From: an uncultured Mycoplasmatota bacterium
GTDB taxonomy: Bacteria > Bacillota_I > Bacilli_A > RF39 > UBA660
Length of the DNA: 41,899 nt
Direction: 5' to 3'
Assembly (NCBI GenBank): GCA_900548725.1
Contig: URLV01000009.1
Span: 1-41,899 of the forward strand
The notes under the pieces are model-generated. The model searched no databases. It saw nothing but the letters and a program-made list of their open reading frames with translations, and was not told the DNA's origin. The translations under genes were made by a program, and so were the position numbers. Positions 25,685-33,775 of the stretch are shown piece after piece (positions within the stretch are counted from its first letter, which is position 1; each line of letters begins with the position of its first letter).

Positions 25685-27379
25685 ATGAAAAAAATAATGA
25701 AATTTTTATTTAGTATAATAATACTAACAATCTTTGCAACTTCAGTAAACGCAAGTAGTTACCCATATAATTTAACAGTAAATAGATCTGGAAGTAAATA
25801 TGAATACGTAAATGGTTTAGAAATTTACTATAATACTGCCAACGGATATAATGTTTACGTATACAATAATAGTAATAACTATTTTGATACATCTAAAACT
25901 TTTATAGATCCATTAGAAGCTAATAAAGATATTACATATATAATTAACAATAGTAATGTAACAAGTAGTTCTTATAAGAATTACTACATTGCACAAGCAG
26001 CAATATTATGGGCTCAAGATGAACTATATGGAAACAATAATAATATTAGTAAAGATATAAAAGATTACATAAAATCTCATACATCTGATACAGTATGTTA
26101 TTACATAAATAAATTAGTTAATGATTACAAACTTTATAGTAATGAAGAAACTATTAAATTTAATACAACAAATATTACATTTAATAGAAAAGGAAATTAT
26201 TATTATTCCAACGTAATTAGTGTTTTAACAAACAATTTAAAAAGTACTCCTACAATAAGATTATATAATGCACCAACTAGTGCAGATATAGTAAATAATA
26301 CAGTTGTTGCTAACGGAAGTGGTAGTTTCCAAATAAGAATACCAGTATCATCTTTAAATAATATAACTGAAAAAGACTTTGAAGTATATTTAACTTCAAC
26401 ATCTAATAAACCTGTGTACTTATCATATTCAAGTACAGAAGGTGCTATTATTTATTCAAGAAATTATTCTAGTAGTAGTAAAACTGTAGAAGCAAGCCTT
26501 CCAGTTAATATAAAAGGTGTAGATAAAACAAGAGTAAGAATTAATATTTTAGATGACAATGAAAATTATATTAGAAATTTATCATTCTATATTTACAATG
26601 GAGATTGTACGAAAAAAACATGTTATAGTGATGACTTAGTACATACATTTACAACGTCTAGCAACTATACTGAACTTAATAATATATTAAGTAGTGGAAC
26701 TTATACTTTAGTAAATAAAAGTTCAAATAATAATTATAATATTCCTACAAAAACAAAAATAAATATAAGTAATACAACTGAATTACAAAACATTACAATA
26801 AGTGAAAAGAATAATTATAATAATAATGAAACTATAACAAAAAGATTAGTAAAAATATACAACGATACTAATAAAGAAATAAAAATATACAGTAATTCTG
26901 GAACTTTAATAAGAACATTTAGTAAAAATAATGATGTTAATAGTATAGAATTAGAAGAAGGTACATACTATATATCTTATAATACAAATGATAAATTATA
27001 TTTTAGAGTATTAAATGATGGAACATTACAAGTAAAATATAATAATAGTTATGTAAATTCAAAATATGTTACTTTAGACACTGATAACTACAATGATAGT
27101 TTAATAAATAATGATTATAATGATGATAAAAAAGATGAAATTATATATGATGAAGAAAATAACACTTACTATATTGATGGTTTAGGTGACATGGAAATAA
27201 CTGCTACAGCAACTGCAACTGCTACAGCAACTGCAAGTATTGATATGATAAGTAATATGATTAATTGTCCAATAACTAGTTTATCTTCTACTATAAAATA
27301 TGTAATTGGTGCAATAATAATTGCATTCGGTTCATATATGTTAATCAAAAATGTCAAAAGACAAAAAAATAATAATTAG
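25685..27379 (+). CDS. Secreted, C-terminally anchored surface protein (sortase substrate candidate)
   Basis: 564 residues. AAGGAGAAG places the start at ATG 25685, although the frame is open from 25649. A signal peptide (hydrophobic 7-20, likely cut near NA-SS at 23-24) precedes a Ser/Asn/Tyr-rich extracellular part. The motif YIAQAAILWAQDELYG (101-116) resembles the Gln-containing half of a TQXA thioester domain, but I see no partner Cys upstream. Beta-rich regions follow, then a six-fold Thr-Ala repeat. The C-terminus has NCPITS, a hydrophobic helix and a basic tail (KNVKRQKNNN), the layout of a cell-wall sorting signal with an unusual motif. A sortase gene overlaps its end by 29 bp, which supports enzyme-substrate pairing. 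Confidence 0.75.
   Translation: MKKIMKFLFSIIILTIFATSVNASSYPYNLTVNRSGSKYEYVNGLEIYYNTANGYNVYVYNNSNNYFDTSKTFIDPLEANKDITYIINNSNVTSSSYKNYYIAQAAILWAQDELYGNNNNISKDIKDYIKSHTSDTVCYYINKLVNDYKLYSNEETIKFNTTNITFNRKGNYYYSNVISVLTNNLKSTPTIRLYNAPTSADIVNNTVVANGSGSFQIRIPVSSLNNITEKDFEVYLTSTSNKPVYLSYSSTEGAIIYSRNYSSSSKTVEASLPVNIKGVDKTRVRINILDDNENYIRNLSFYIYNGDCTKKTCYSDDLVHTFTTSSNYTELNNILSSGTYTLVNKSSNNNYNIPTKTKINISNTTELQNITISEKNNYNNNETITKRLVKIYNDTNKEIKIYSNSGTLIRTFSKNNDVNSIELEEGTYYISYNTNDKLYFRVLNDGTLQVKYNNSYVNSKYVTLDTDNYNDSLINNDYNDDKKDEIIYDEENNTYYIDGLGDMEITATATATATATASIDMISNMINCPITSLSSTIKYVIGAIIIAFGSYMLIKNVKRQKNNN
27200..27235 (+). repeat. 18-bp tandem duplication encoding Thr-Ala repeat
   Basis: ACTGCTACAGCAACTGCA occurs twice in exact tandem and encodes (Thr-Ala)6 just before the sorting-signal region. 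Such in-frame repeats can vary in number by slippage. Confidence 0.85.
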
Positions 27380-27986
27380 TATAATAATAGTAATTATAGG
27401 ATTAATAATTCTTTGTTCAGAATATTTTAATTCTAAAAAAATTGCAGTATATGATTATATGAATGAACTGTATTATACTAAAGAAAACATAGAAACAGAA
27501 GAAATAATAGAAGAGAATAATAAGGAAGAAGATAGTGAAGAAAATAATACTAGTTATAAATTTGATATTAAAGAAGATGAAAGTATCTATATAGGATACT
27601 TGTCAATACCTGATATAAACCTAAAAAAAGGATTTACAAAAAAAGAAAGTAAGTATAATACGATTAGCAAAAACATACAAATATTATCTGCGTCAGATTA
27701 TCCTGATAAAGAAAATGGTAATGTAATATTTGCAGCACATTCAGGTAATTCAAGTGTATCTTATTTTAATAAATTGTATTTACTAAATATAGATGCATTA
27801 GTCTATGTTACATATAACAATGTAACATACACTTATAAGATTACTGATATTTATACAGTTAAAAAAAGTGGTGAAATAGAAATAAAAAGTACTAAAAATA
27901 AATCTAATATAACTTTAATTACTTGTACTAAAAATGATAATACTACACAAACTGTATACTTAGGAGAACTTATAAGTAAAGAATAA
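27351..27986 (+). CDS. Sortase-like transpeptidase
   Basis: 211 residues: short cytoplasmic start, one membrane helix (7-22), an acidic spacer, then a sortase beta-barrel. IGYLSIPDINL opens the domain, His130 sits in FAAHSGNS and catalytic Cys192 in TLITCTK. The Arg that normally follows the Cys by about 8-13 residues is not seen; the equivalent stretch reads TQTVYLGEL. It starts inside the surface-protein gene without a visible ribosome site, so it probably depends on translational coupling. It likely anchors the upstream protein or joins it to a peptidoglycan crossbridge. Class B- or D-like; exact class uncertain. Confidence 0.8.
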   Translation: MSKDKKIIISIIIVIIGLIILCSEYFNSKKIAVYDYMNELYYTKENIETEEIIEENNKEEDSEENNTSYKFDIKEDESIYIGYLSIPDINLKKGFTKKESKYNTISKNIQILSASDYPDKENGNVIFAAHSGNSSVSYFNKLYLLNIDALVYVTYNNVTYTYKITDIYTVKKSGEIEIKSTKNKSNITLITCTKNDNTTQTVYLGELISKE

Positions 27987-27998
27987 AGAGGTGGTTTT

Positions 27999-28592
27999 AT
28001 GGTTGATACAACATTATTAGATAAACTAAATCTAATATATAAATTCGTAAAAGATAACTCATTTACATTTTTAATAGTATTATTAATTATAATAATATTG
28101 TTAGATTTTATATATGGAAATAATACTAAACAAACAAAAATATTATATATATGTATAATGATTCTAACACTGGTATATGGTTTATTTGAATACTATAAAC
28201 CATTGCTAAACATATTAGATATTTACATAACTTATATATTTAAGTTAACTTATTTTCCATCAATAATAGATTATTTCAGTACGATTATTATTACTATAAT
28301 TGTAGAAATATATTCTATCAAAAAACTAAATGGTGTACAAAAAAATATAAATATATGGATATCCATAATAATAGAATTATTATTTATTATAAATATTATA
28401 GCACTAAATAACATTAATATAGATTTAAATAATATTACATCTATATATGAAAACGATTTATTATTAAGTATATTCCAAATAAGTAGTATAGTATTTATGA
28501 TTTGGATAATATATAATTTATTAACTTATTTAATTAAATCATTTCTAAATAAAAGAATTGAGATGCCAAAATTAAATGATTATTATGAATAG
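27999..28592 (+). CDS. Multi-pass membrane protein of the sortase locus, unknown
   Basis: 197 residues with about five to six hydrophobic helices (for example 22-40, 48-66, 98-112, 123-140 and 158-185) and a short polar C-terminus. No family recognised. It has a good AGAGGTGG ribosome site and starts 12 bp after the sortase, so it is cotranscribed with it. It could help assemble or export the surface protein, but only position supports that. A hairpin overlaps the stop codon. Confidence 0.7.
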   Translation: MVDTTLLDKLNLIYKFVKDNSFTFLIVLLIIIILLDFIYGNNTKQTKILYICIMILTLVYGLFEYYKPLLNILDIYITYIFKLTYFPSIIDYFSTIIITIIVEIYSIKKLNGVQKNINIWISIIIELLFIINIIALNNINIDLNNITSIYENDLLLSIFQISSIVFMIWIIYNLLTYLIKSFLNKRIEMPKLNDYYE

Positions 28593-28608
28593 TTAATACT
28601 ATTCTTTT
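28587..28608 (+). terminator. Probable intrinsic terminator
   Basis: GAATAGT (28587-28593) pairs with ACTATTC (28598-28604) across TAAT, followed by a short TTTT. The weak tail may allow read-through into the next gene. Confidence 0.6.
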
Positions 28609-28631
28609 ATATTTAAAGGGGGAAAAATAAA

Positions 28632-29222
28632 ATGAACGAAATAAATGAAGAAAAAATAACACAAGATGTAAAAAAAATAAAAGATAACATAAACAACTTA
28701 ATTAATATAAAAAATGATTTGAATGATCAAAGAGCTTTGTATACTATTTTTTATACATTATTTATAATAATTTTAATTATGTCAATTGATTTTAATAATA
28801 TTGTTCACTTAATGCTTTTAGTTTCTTTTTATTCAATAATAAATAATACAGTGGGATTAATATATAGTAAAATGATACAAAAAAAATTAAAAATGTTGAT
28901 GGCAAAATCTATTGAGTTAGAGTATGTTGAAAACTGTAGAAATGAAATAAAAGAATATGAATATTCTAAGATTTTTGATAAAGATAATTTATCAATTAAA
29001 GAAAAACAAATAAAAGAACTAAAAGAAAAATATAATAGATTAAAAGAATTATATTATAGTACTGGATATAATATGATAGACTTAAATAAATATAAAAATA
29101 ATGGTACATTATCTAAAAAATTAAATAAAGATTATACTGAAAATGAAATTAAAATAATTGAAAATATATTAGAAGAGAAAGCTAAAGTTTTAACTAAAAA
29201 ATTAGATAATAATAATTTCTAA
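28632..29222 (+). CDS. Two-helix membrane protein with coiled coil, unknown
   Basis: 196 residues: an acidic/basic N-terminal helix, two membrane helices (about 37-52 and 58-77), then a long charged region with coiled-coil character (KEKQIKELKEKYNRLKELY). I do not recognise a family. AAAGGGGG lies 9 bp before the start. It is separated from the sortase locus only by a weak terminator and from sepF by a strong promoter, so it belongs with the upstream genes or stands alone. Confidence 0.65.
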   Translation: MNEINEEKITQDVKKIKDNINNLINIKNDLNDQRALYTIFYTLFIIILIMSIDFNNIVHLMLLVSFYSIINNTVGLIYSKMIQKKLKMLMAKSIELEYVENCRNEIKEYEYSKIFDKDNLSIKEKQIKELKEKYNRLKELYYSTGYNMIDLNKYKNNGTLSKKLNKDYTENEIKIIENILEEKAKVLTKKLDNNNF

Positions 29223-29230
29223 AAATTTGT

Positions 29231-29259
29231 TTGCCATACAATGAAACATGTGATATACT
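29231..29259 (+). promoter_or_regulatory. Promoter of sepF-divIVA
   Basis: TTGCCA (29231-29236), exact 17-bp spacer, TATACT (29254-29259) preceded by TGA. One of the strongest matches in the window. Confidence 0.8.
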
Positions 29260-29290
29260 TAAATAGTAAAATCATAGGAGGATAAAAGTT

Positions 29291-29707
29291 ATGGCATTTG
29301 AAGGAATAAAAAAAGCTTTATTTGATGATGGAGATAATAATAAAAATGCAGTAGAAGATAATTTCTATGCTGTTTCTAATAAACAATTAAAAGAAGAAGA
29401 AAGTAAAAATGGAAGTAAAATGATACTTGTTGAACCAAGAGCATATAGTGAAAGTCAACAAATAGCAGATTACTTAAAATCAAGAAATACTGTTGTAGTT
29501 AATTTAAAAAGAGTTACTTCTGATCAAGCAAAAAGATTAATAGATTTTTTGACTGGTTGCATTTATGCAATAGGAGGTTCTTTACAAAAACTTGGTAATG
29601 GTATTTATCTTTGTACACCGAATAATGTAAACGTACAAGGAAAAATGAGTGACAACGAAGAAAAAGAAAAAGCTAAAACAAAATATGATAGTGAAATAGA
29701 TTTTTAA
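29291..29707 (+). CDS. sepF: Cell division protein SepF
   Basis: Cytosolic protein that binds membrane and the FtsZ tail and helps align the Z-ring in Gram-positive bacteria. The 138 residues start with a short N-terminal helix (MAFEGIKKALF, the membrane anchor in the family) and a linker. The SepF core follows from about 47: MILVEPRAYSESQQIADYLK, VVVNLKRV, AKRLIDFLTGCIYAIGG and GIYLCTPNNV. TAGGAGGAT is a near-perfect ribosome site. It precedes divIVA by 21 bp. The usual ylmG/ylmH genes between them are missing, a shortened form of the Bacillota division cluster. Confidence 0.94.
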   Translation: MAFEGIKKALFDDGDNNKNAVEDNFYAVSNKQLKEEESKNGSKMILVEPRAYSESQQIADYLKSRNTVVVNLKRVTSDQAKRLIDFLTGCIYAIGGSLQKLGNGIYLCTPNNVNVQGKMSDNEEKEKAKTKYDSEIDF

Positions 29708-29728
29708 AAATAATTAGGGTGTGATTAT

Positions 29729-30163
29729 ATGGAAAAATTTAGTACTTCTTTTAGTGGCTATAAAAAAGAAGAAGTAAATAAATTTTTAGATGATGTTATT
29801 AAAGAAGTAGAAACAATGCTAAACAATATGAAATCTAAAGATTTAGAAATAGAAAAATTAAAAAGTGAATTAGAACGTTATAAAAACTTAGAAAGTACAT
29901 TTAATAGAGCATTACTATTAGCGGAAGATTCAGGACAACAAATAAGAAATACTGCTAGAAATGAATCTCAACATATAATAGAAGATGCTAGACGTAATGC
30001 TGATAGAATTATAAATAACGCACTAATACAAGCTGATAGTACAAAAAGAGATGCAGAAAGATTAAAAAGAAATATAATTACATTTAAAAGAAGATTAAGA
30101 GATATCCTAGAAACACAAATGAATTTAGTAGATGATATAGATAGATTAGACATAAATGAATAA
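29729..30163 (+). CDS. divIVA: DivIVA-family polar/septal scaffold protein
   Basis: Binds negatively curved membrane at septa and poles and recruits partners. The 144 residues begin with the conserved FSTSFSGYKKEEVNKFLDDV segment and continue as a long coiled coil with the mid-protein pattern NRALLLAEDSG. The protein is shorter than B. subtilis DivIVA (164). GGGTGTG precedes the start. It is cotranscribed with sepF and ends in a strong terminator that overlaps the stop codon. Some short family members are GpsB-like; the adjacency to sepF favours DivIVA. Confidence 0.9.
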   Translation: MEKFSTSFSGYKKEEVNKFLDDVIKEVETMLNNMKSKDLEIEKLKSELERYKNLESTFNRALLLAEDSGQQIRNTARNESQHIIEDARRNADRIINNALIQADSTKRDAERLKRNIITFKRRLRDILETQMNLVDDIDRLDINE

Positions 30164-30176
30164 TTTATGTTTTTTT
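30150..30176 (+). terminator. Intrinsic terminator overlapping divIVA stop
   Basis: ACATAAAT (30150-30157) pairs with ATTTATGT (30163-30170) across GAATA, then T's to 30176. Confidence 0.88.
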
Positions 30177-30184
30177 GAGATCAT

Positions 30185-30214
30185 TTGTCGAATTTCTTTA
30201 AAAAATAATAAAAT
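30185..30214 (+). promoter_or_regulatory. Candidate promoter of intergenic RNA
   Basis: TTGTCG (30185-30190), 18-bp spacer, TAAAAT (30209-30214). It lies just after the divIVA terminator and upstream of a structured stretch that ends in another terminator. A second possible pair, TTGTAT (30222-30227) and TATTAT (30245-30250), exists 36 bp on. Confidence 0.45.
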
Positions 30215-30220
30215 TAATGT

Positions 30221-30343
30221 ATTGTATATCACAAGCGTTTGAGATATTATGTTTTTGGCCCTTATATATTATTTTCACTTTCTTTCTAGAAGTTATCTCA
30301 AACGTTTAATAAATTAGTTTCAATTTACTAATTTATTTTTTTT
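30221..30343 (+). ncRNA. Candidate small structured RNA
   Basis: No ORF fits this stretch. AAGCGTTTGAGATA (30233-30246) can pair with TATCTCAAACGTTT (30294-30307) in 14 pairs (one G-U), enclosing a 47-base loop with TTTTTGGCCC. It is followed at once by a strong intrinsic terminator. With the promoter-like sequence at 30185 this predicts a transcript of roughly 120 bases. It does not match SRP RNA, 6S, tmRNA or RNase P signatures that I can recognise. It could instead be a protein-binding inverted repeat. Confidence 0.4.
30308..30343 (+). terminator. Strong intrinsic terminator of the intergenic element
   Basis: AATAAATTAGT (30308-30318) and ACTAATTTATT (30327-30337) form a perfect 11-bp stem with an 8-base loop and T's to 30343. 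It cannot belong to divIVA, which has its own terminator 130 bp earlier. Confidence 0.88.
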
Positions 30344-30351
30344 AACTAATA

Positions 30352-30360
30352 TGATAAAAT
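30352..30360 (+). promoter_or_regulatory. Promoter of yqeG-yqeH-mutL (extended -10)
   Basis: TGA plus TAAAAT (30355-30360), 22 bp before the yqeG start. No clear -35 because the preceding bases are the terminator T-tract. Confidence 0.5.
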
Positions 30361-30382
30361 TGTATACGAAAGATGTGATAAA

Positions 30383-30907
30383 ATGTTTGATAAATTTGTA
30401 CCAGATATATATTCAAAAAGTATATATGAAATAGATTACAAAATGTTAAAAAAAAATAAAGTAAAATGTCTAATATTTGATTTAAATAATACAATAGCAC
30501 CGCTTACTTTAAAAAAACCTAGTAAAAAACTAATTGATTTATTTGAAGAATTAAAAGATATGAAATTTAAAATATATATAATAAGTAACAGTACTAAAAA
30601 AAGAGTAGAACCATTTAAAAATATATTATGTGTAGACTCTAGTTACTTATCTATGAAACCATTAACAAAAAAATATAAAAAAGTATTTGAAATAAATAAA
30701 TACAAAGATAATCAAATTGCTTGTATAGGTGATGAATTAATTAATGATGTTTGGACTGCAAATAGAATGAATTTTGTAAGTATACTAGTTAATCCAATTG
30801 GAACAAAAGAATATGTTTCTACTAAAATAGGTAGAGTATTTGAAAACTTTATAATTAATAAATTAACAGATAAAAAATTATTTAGAAAAGGTAAATATTA
30901 TGAATAA
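30383..30907 (+). CDS. yqeG: YqeG-family HAD-like phosphatase (active-site Asp changed)
   Basis: 174 residues of the YqeG HAD III-A family, found next to yqeH across Bacillota. Motif I is IFDLNNTIAPL: the nucleophile Asp33 is present but the second Asp of DxDx(T/V) is Asn35. Motif II (ISNST), the motif III lysine (MKPLTKKY) and motif IV (GDELINDVWTANR) are normal. The change may reduce or alter phosphatase activity. ATG follows AAAGATGTGAT. The 8-bp overlap with yqeH and the shared operon agree with the usual gene order. Substrate is not known for the family. Confidence 0.88.
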   Translation: MFDKFVPDIYSKSIYEIDYKMLKKNKVKCLIFDLNNTIAPLTLKKPSKKLIDLFEELKDMKFKIYIISNSTKKRVEPFKNILCVDSSYLSMKPLTKKYKKVFEINKYKDNQIACIGDELINDVWTANRMNFVSILVNPIGTKEYVSTKIGRVFENFIINKLTDKKLFRKGKYYE

Positions 30908-31844
30908 AAAATGTATTGGTTGTGGAATAGAATTACAATATAATGATAAAAATAAAATAGGATATATTCCAGAAAATAAATATAATGATAGCAACTACTG
31001 TATGAGATGTTTTAGATTAATACATTATAATGATATTAGTACTAATGATAAAGAATTAAGTACTAATTATATATTAGACAAAGTAAATAAAGATAATATA
31101 TTTAAAATATATGTAGTAGATTTTTTAAATATAAATAATAATACTATTGATATATATAATAAGATAAAAGGTAACAAACTATTATTAATAAATAAAATAG
31201 ATATGTTAGATAAATCTATAAATAAAAATAATATAATAAATAATATTAAAACTATATATAAAATAGATAATATATTAAGTATAAGTACTTTAAATGATAA
31301 TGATATAAATATGTTATTAAATTATTTAAATAAAAATAATATTAATAAATGTTATATATTAGGACCTACTAATAGTGGTAAAAGTACTTTAATAAATAAA
31401 TTATGTAATAATAATAATTTAACTATATCTAATAAATGTAATACAACATTAGAATTTATTAATATAAAGTTAGATAATATAAATATAATAGATACTCCTG
31501 GATTTTTAATAAGTGATTATAATTTAAAAACTAAATATAATCATATAATAAAACCTATTACTTATAATATGAAAGATAATGATATTATATTTATAGATAA
31601 ATTCTATATTAAGTTTAAATATAAAACTAGTATTACTATATATTGTTATGAGATAATTGATACTAAAAAGTACTATAAAGATATTAAATTTGATTATAGT
31701 ATTGATACTACTAATAATATAGATTTATGTATTAATGGATTTGGAATAATTAATATTAAAAATAAAAATAATATAGAAATATATAATTTAGATAAAGAAT
31801 TAATTAGTATAAGAGAAAGTGTATTTGGTGGTAATAATGAGTAA
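30900..31844 (+). CDS. yqeH: YqeH, circularly permuted ribosome-assembly GTPase
   Basis: GTPase needed for 30S subunit maturation. An N-terminal zinc finger (Cys5, Cys8, Cys34, Cys37) is followed by the permuted GTPase order G4-G5-G1-G2-G3: NKID (98-101), then GPTNSGKST (155-163), NTT, and DTPG (198-201). This order is the hallmark of the YlqF/YqeH group. At 314 residues it is shorter than B. subtilis YqeH (366), with a reduced C-terminal domain. The codons are extremely A+T rich with many Asn/Ile runs. It overlaps yqeG by 8 bp and mutL by 8 bp, so the three are translated as one unit. Confidence 0.9.
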   Translation: MNKKCIGCGIELQYNDKNKIGYIPENKYNDSNYCMRCFRLIHYNDISTNDKELSTNYILDKVNKDNIFKIYVVDFLNINNNTIDIYNKIKGNKLLLINKIDMLDKSINKNNIINNIKTIYKIDNILSISTLNDNDINMLLNYLNKNNINKCYILGPTNSGKSTLINKLCNNNNLTISNKCNTTLEFINIKLDNINIIDTPGFLISDYNLKTKYNHIIKPITYNMKDNDIIFIDKFYIKFKYKTSITIYCYEIIDTKKYYKDIKFDYSIDTTNNIDLCINGFGIINIKNKNNIEIYNLDKELISIRESVFGGNNE

Positions 31845-33636
31845 AATACATGTAATGAGTGAAGTACTTGCAAATAAAATTGCTGCTGGGGAAGTAATTG
31901 AAAGAGTAAGTAGTGTTGTAAAAGAATTAGTAGAAAATAGTATAGATGCAAAAAGTAAAAGTATTAAAATTGATTTAGTTAATGCCGGAATAAAAAGTTT
32001 AACGGTTACTGATGACGGAATAGGTATGGAAAGTGATGATGCACTTTTAGCATTTAGTAGACATGCAACAAGTAAATTATTAAAAGATGATGATTTATTT
32101 TTTATAAACACTTTAGGATTCAGAGGAGAAGCTTTGCCTAGTATAGCATCTGTTTCTAAAGTAATACTTAAAACAAGTACAGGAAATACTGGTACATTAA
32201 TTGAGATAAATGGAGGTAAACTAATTAGACAAGAAAAAAGTGATGCAAGAATTGGTACTACATTCACAGTAAGTGATTTATTTTATAATACACCAGCTAG
32301 ATTAAAATATTTAAAAAGCGAAACAACAGAATTATCCAGTATAGTAATGTATATAGAAAAATTAGCATTAACTCATCCAGAAATAAAATTTACATTAACT
32401 AATAATGATAAAGTTATAGTAAGTACAAGTGGTTCTAATAATTTACTTAAAACTATATATGAAATTTATGGATACTTAGTTAGTAGCAATATGATAAGCA
32501 TTAATGCTAGTAGTGAAGACTATGATATAAACGGTTATGTATGTAAACCTAGTATATTAAAATCTAATAGAAATCATATGACTACTATAGTAAATGGTAG
32601 AATAGTAAAAAATATAGAATTAAATAAAGCAATTAATGATGCATATTATACTTATAAACCTGATATAAAATATCCTATAGTAGTAATTAATATAGAAACT
32701 GATCCAACTATAATTGATGTTAATATTCATCCTACAAAACAAGATATAAAGTTTTCTAAACAATACGAATTAAATGAATTAGTAACAAAAACTATAAAAG
32801 AAGCATTATATAAAGCATTATTAATTCCAAAAATAGAAGTAAAAGAAAAAATAAACAATAATGAAATAAGTATATTAAATGAATATAATGAACCTATAAA
32901 TAATAATGATGCAAAAGAATACGTTATAAATAAAGATTTAAAAGTTTTAAATGATGAACAAGTTAAATTTGATTTTAGAAAAGTAGAGAATAACGTAAAT
33001 ACTGATATAATCAAAGAAAAAGTAAATGATGATAATAAGAATGAAACATTAAAAAAATTAGAATTATATCCCTGTGGTCTAGTAATGGGTACCTATATAG
33101 TTTGTGAAAATGAAAATAATATGTATTTAATAGACCAACATGCTGCACAAGAAAGAGTTAATTATGAAAGATATCTAAAACATTTAAAAGAACAAGATAT
33201 ACATATAACAAATTTATTAATTCCATATACTATAGAACTAAATCCTAGTGATTATATAAAGTTTAATGAAAGAAAAAGTATACTTACTGATATGGGATTT
33301 GGTATAGAAGAATTTGGTATAAATACTCTTATATTTAAAAGTCATCCAACATGGTTATTAACTGGTTATGAAAATGAAAGTATAGAAAAACTTGTAGATT
33401 TAGTAATTAACGATTATAATATAGATAGGATAAAGTTTTATGATAGCGTTTCAAAAACTTTAGCTTGTAAGATGAGTGTAAAAGGTAATACAAGAATTAC
33501 ACCTGAAGCGATGCAAACAATAATAGATGATTTAGTAGTATGTGATAATCCATATAATTGTCCTCATGGTAGACCAACAATTATAACATTTACTAAATAT
33601 GAACTTGAAAGAATGTTTAAAAGAGTAATGAATTAG
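31837..33636 (+). CDS. mutL: DNA mismatch repair protein MutL
   Basis: GHKL ATPase and nicking endonuclease of mismatch repair. The start ATG 31837 follows GGTGG and gives MSKIHVMSEVLANKIAAGEV, the normal MutL opening; the frame is open from GTG 31819. DDGIGM, FSRHATSK and GFRGEALPSIASV are ATPase motifs. In the C-terminal domain LIDQHAAQERVNYE is the metal-binding endonuclease motif and CPHGRP the conserved zinc-site loop, so it should nick DNA. At 599 residues the length is normal. mutS is not adjacent in this window, unlike the common mutS-mutL order. Confidence 0.95.
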   Translation: MSKIHVMSEVLANKIAAGEVIERVSSVVKELVENSIDAKSKSIKIDLVNAGIKSLTVTDDGIGMESDDALLAFSRHATSKLLKDDDLFFINTLGFRGEALPSIASVSKVILKTSTGNTGTLIEINGGKLIRQEKSDARIGTTFTVSDLFYNTPARLKYLKSETTELSSIVMYIEKLALTHPEIKFTLTNNDKVIVSTSGSNNLLKTIYEIYGYLVSSNMISINASSEDYDINGYVCKPSILKSNRNHMTTIVNGRIVKNIELNKAINDAYYTYKPDIKYPIVVINIETDPTIIDVNIHPTKQDIKFSKQYELNELVTKTIKEALYKALLIPKIEVKEKINNNEISILNEYNEPINNNDAKEYVINKDLKVLNDEQVKFDFRKVENNVNTDIIKEKVNDDNKNETLKKLELYPCGLVMGTYIVCENENNMYLIDQHAAQERVNYERYLKHLKEQDIHITNLLIPYTIELNPSDYIKFNERKSILTDMGFGIEEFGINTLIFKSHPTWLLTGYENESIEKLVDLVINDYNIDRIKFYDSVSKTLACKMSVKGNTRITPEAMQTIIDDLVVCDNPYNCPHGRPTIITFTKYELERMFKRVMN

Positions 33637-33650
33637 AAAGGAATATTTTT

Positions 33651-33761
33651 ATGAAAGAAATAATAGAAAATGATAAATCTTTTTATTTCATAGTAGGATT
33701 AAGTCTTATTATTCCAATAATACTAGGTTTAGTTTATGTATTTAGTGTAATTTATATGTAG
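33651..33761 (+). CDS. 36-residue single-helix membrane peptide
   Basis: A short ORF between mutL and a pseudopilin gene: MKEIIENDKSFYFIVGLSLI and on to YVFSVIYM, with one membrane helix from about residue 11 to the end. AAAGGAA lies 7 bp before the ATG and AGGAAGG of the next gene begins at its stop codon, so it fits the operon exactly. It has no recognised family. Its place before a pilin-like gene hints at a role in pilin handling, but this is only position. Confidence 0.55.
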   Translation: MKEIIENDKSFYFIVGLSLIIPIILGLVYVFSVIYM

Positions 33762-33775
33762 GAAGGATTTTATAA

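Noticed and set aside
25985..26032. Functional thioester (TQXA) domain in the surface protein
   Set aside because: Only the Gln-containing half is visible; no Cys is found before it to form the thioester bond.
30233..30307. Chromosome dimer resolution (dif) site or attachment site
   Set aside because: The inverted repeat has a 47-base spacer, unlike the 6-8 bp centre of dif, and no recombinase gene is near.
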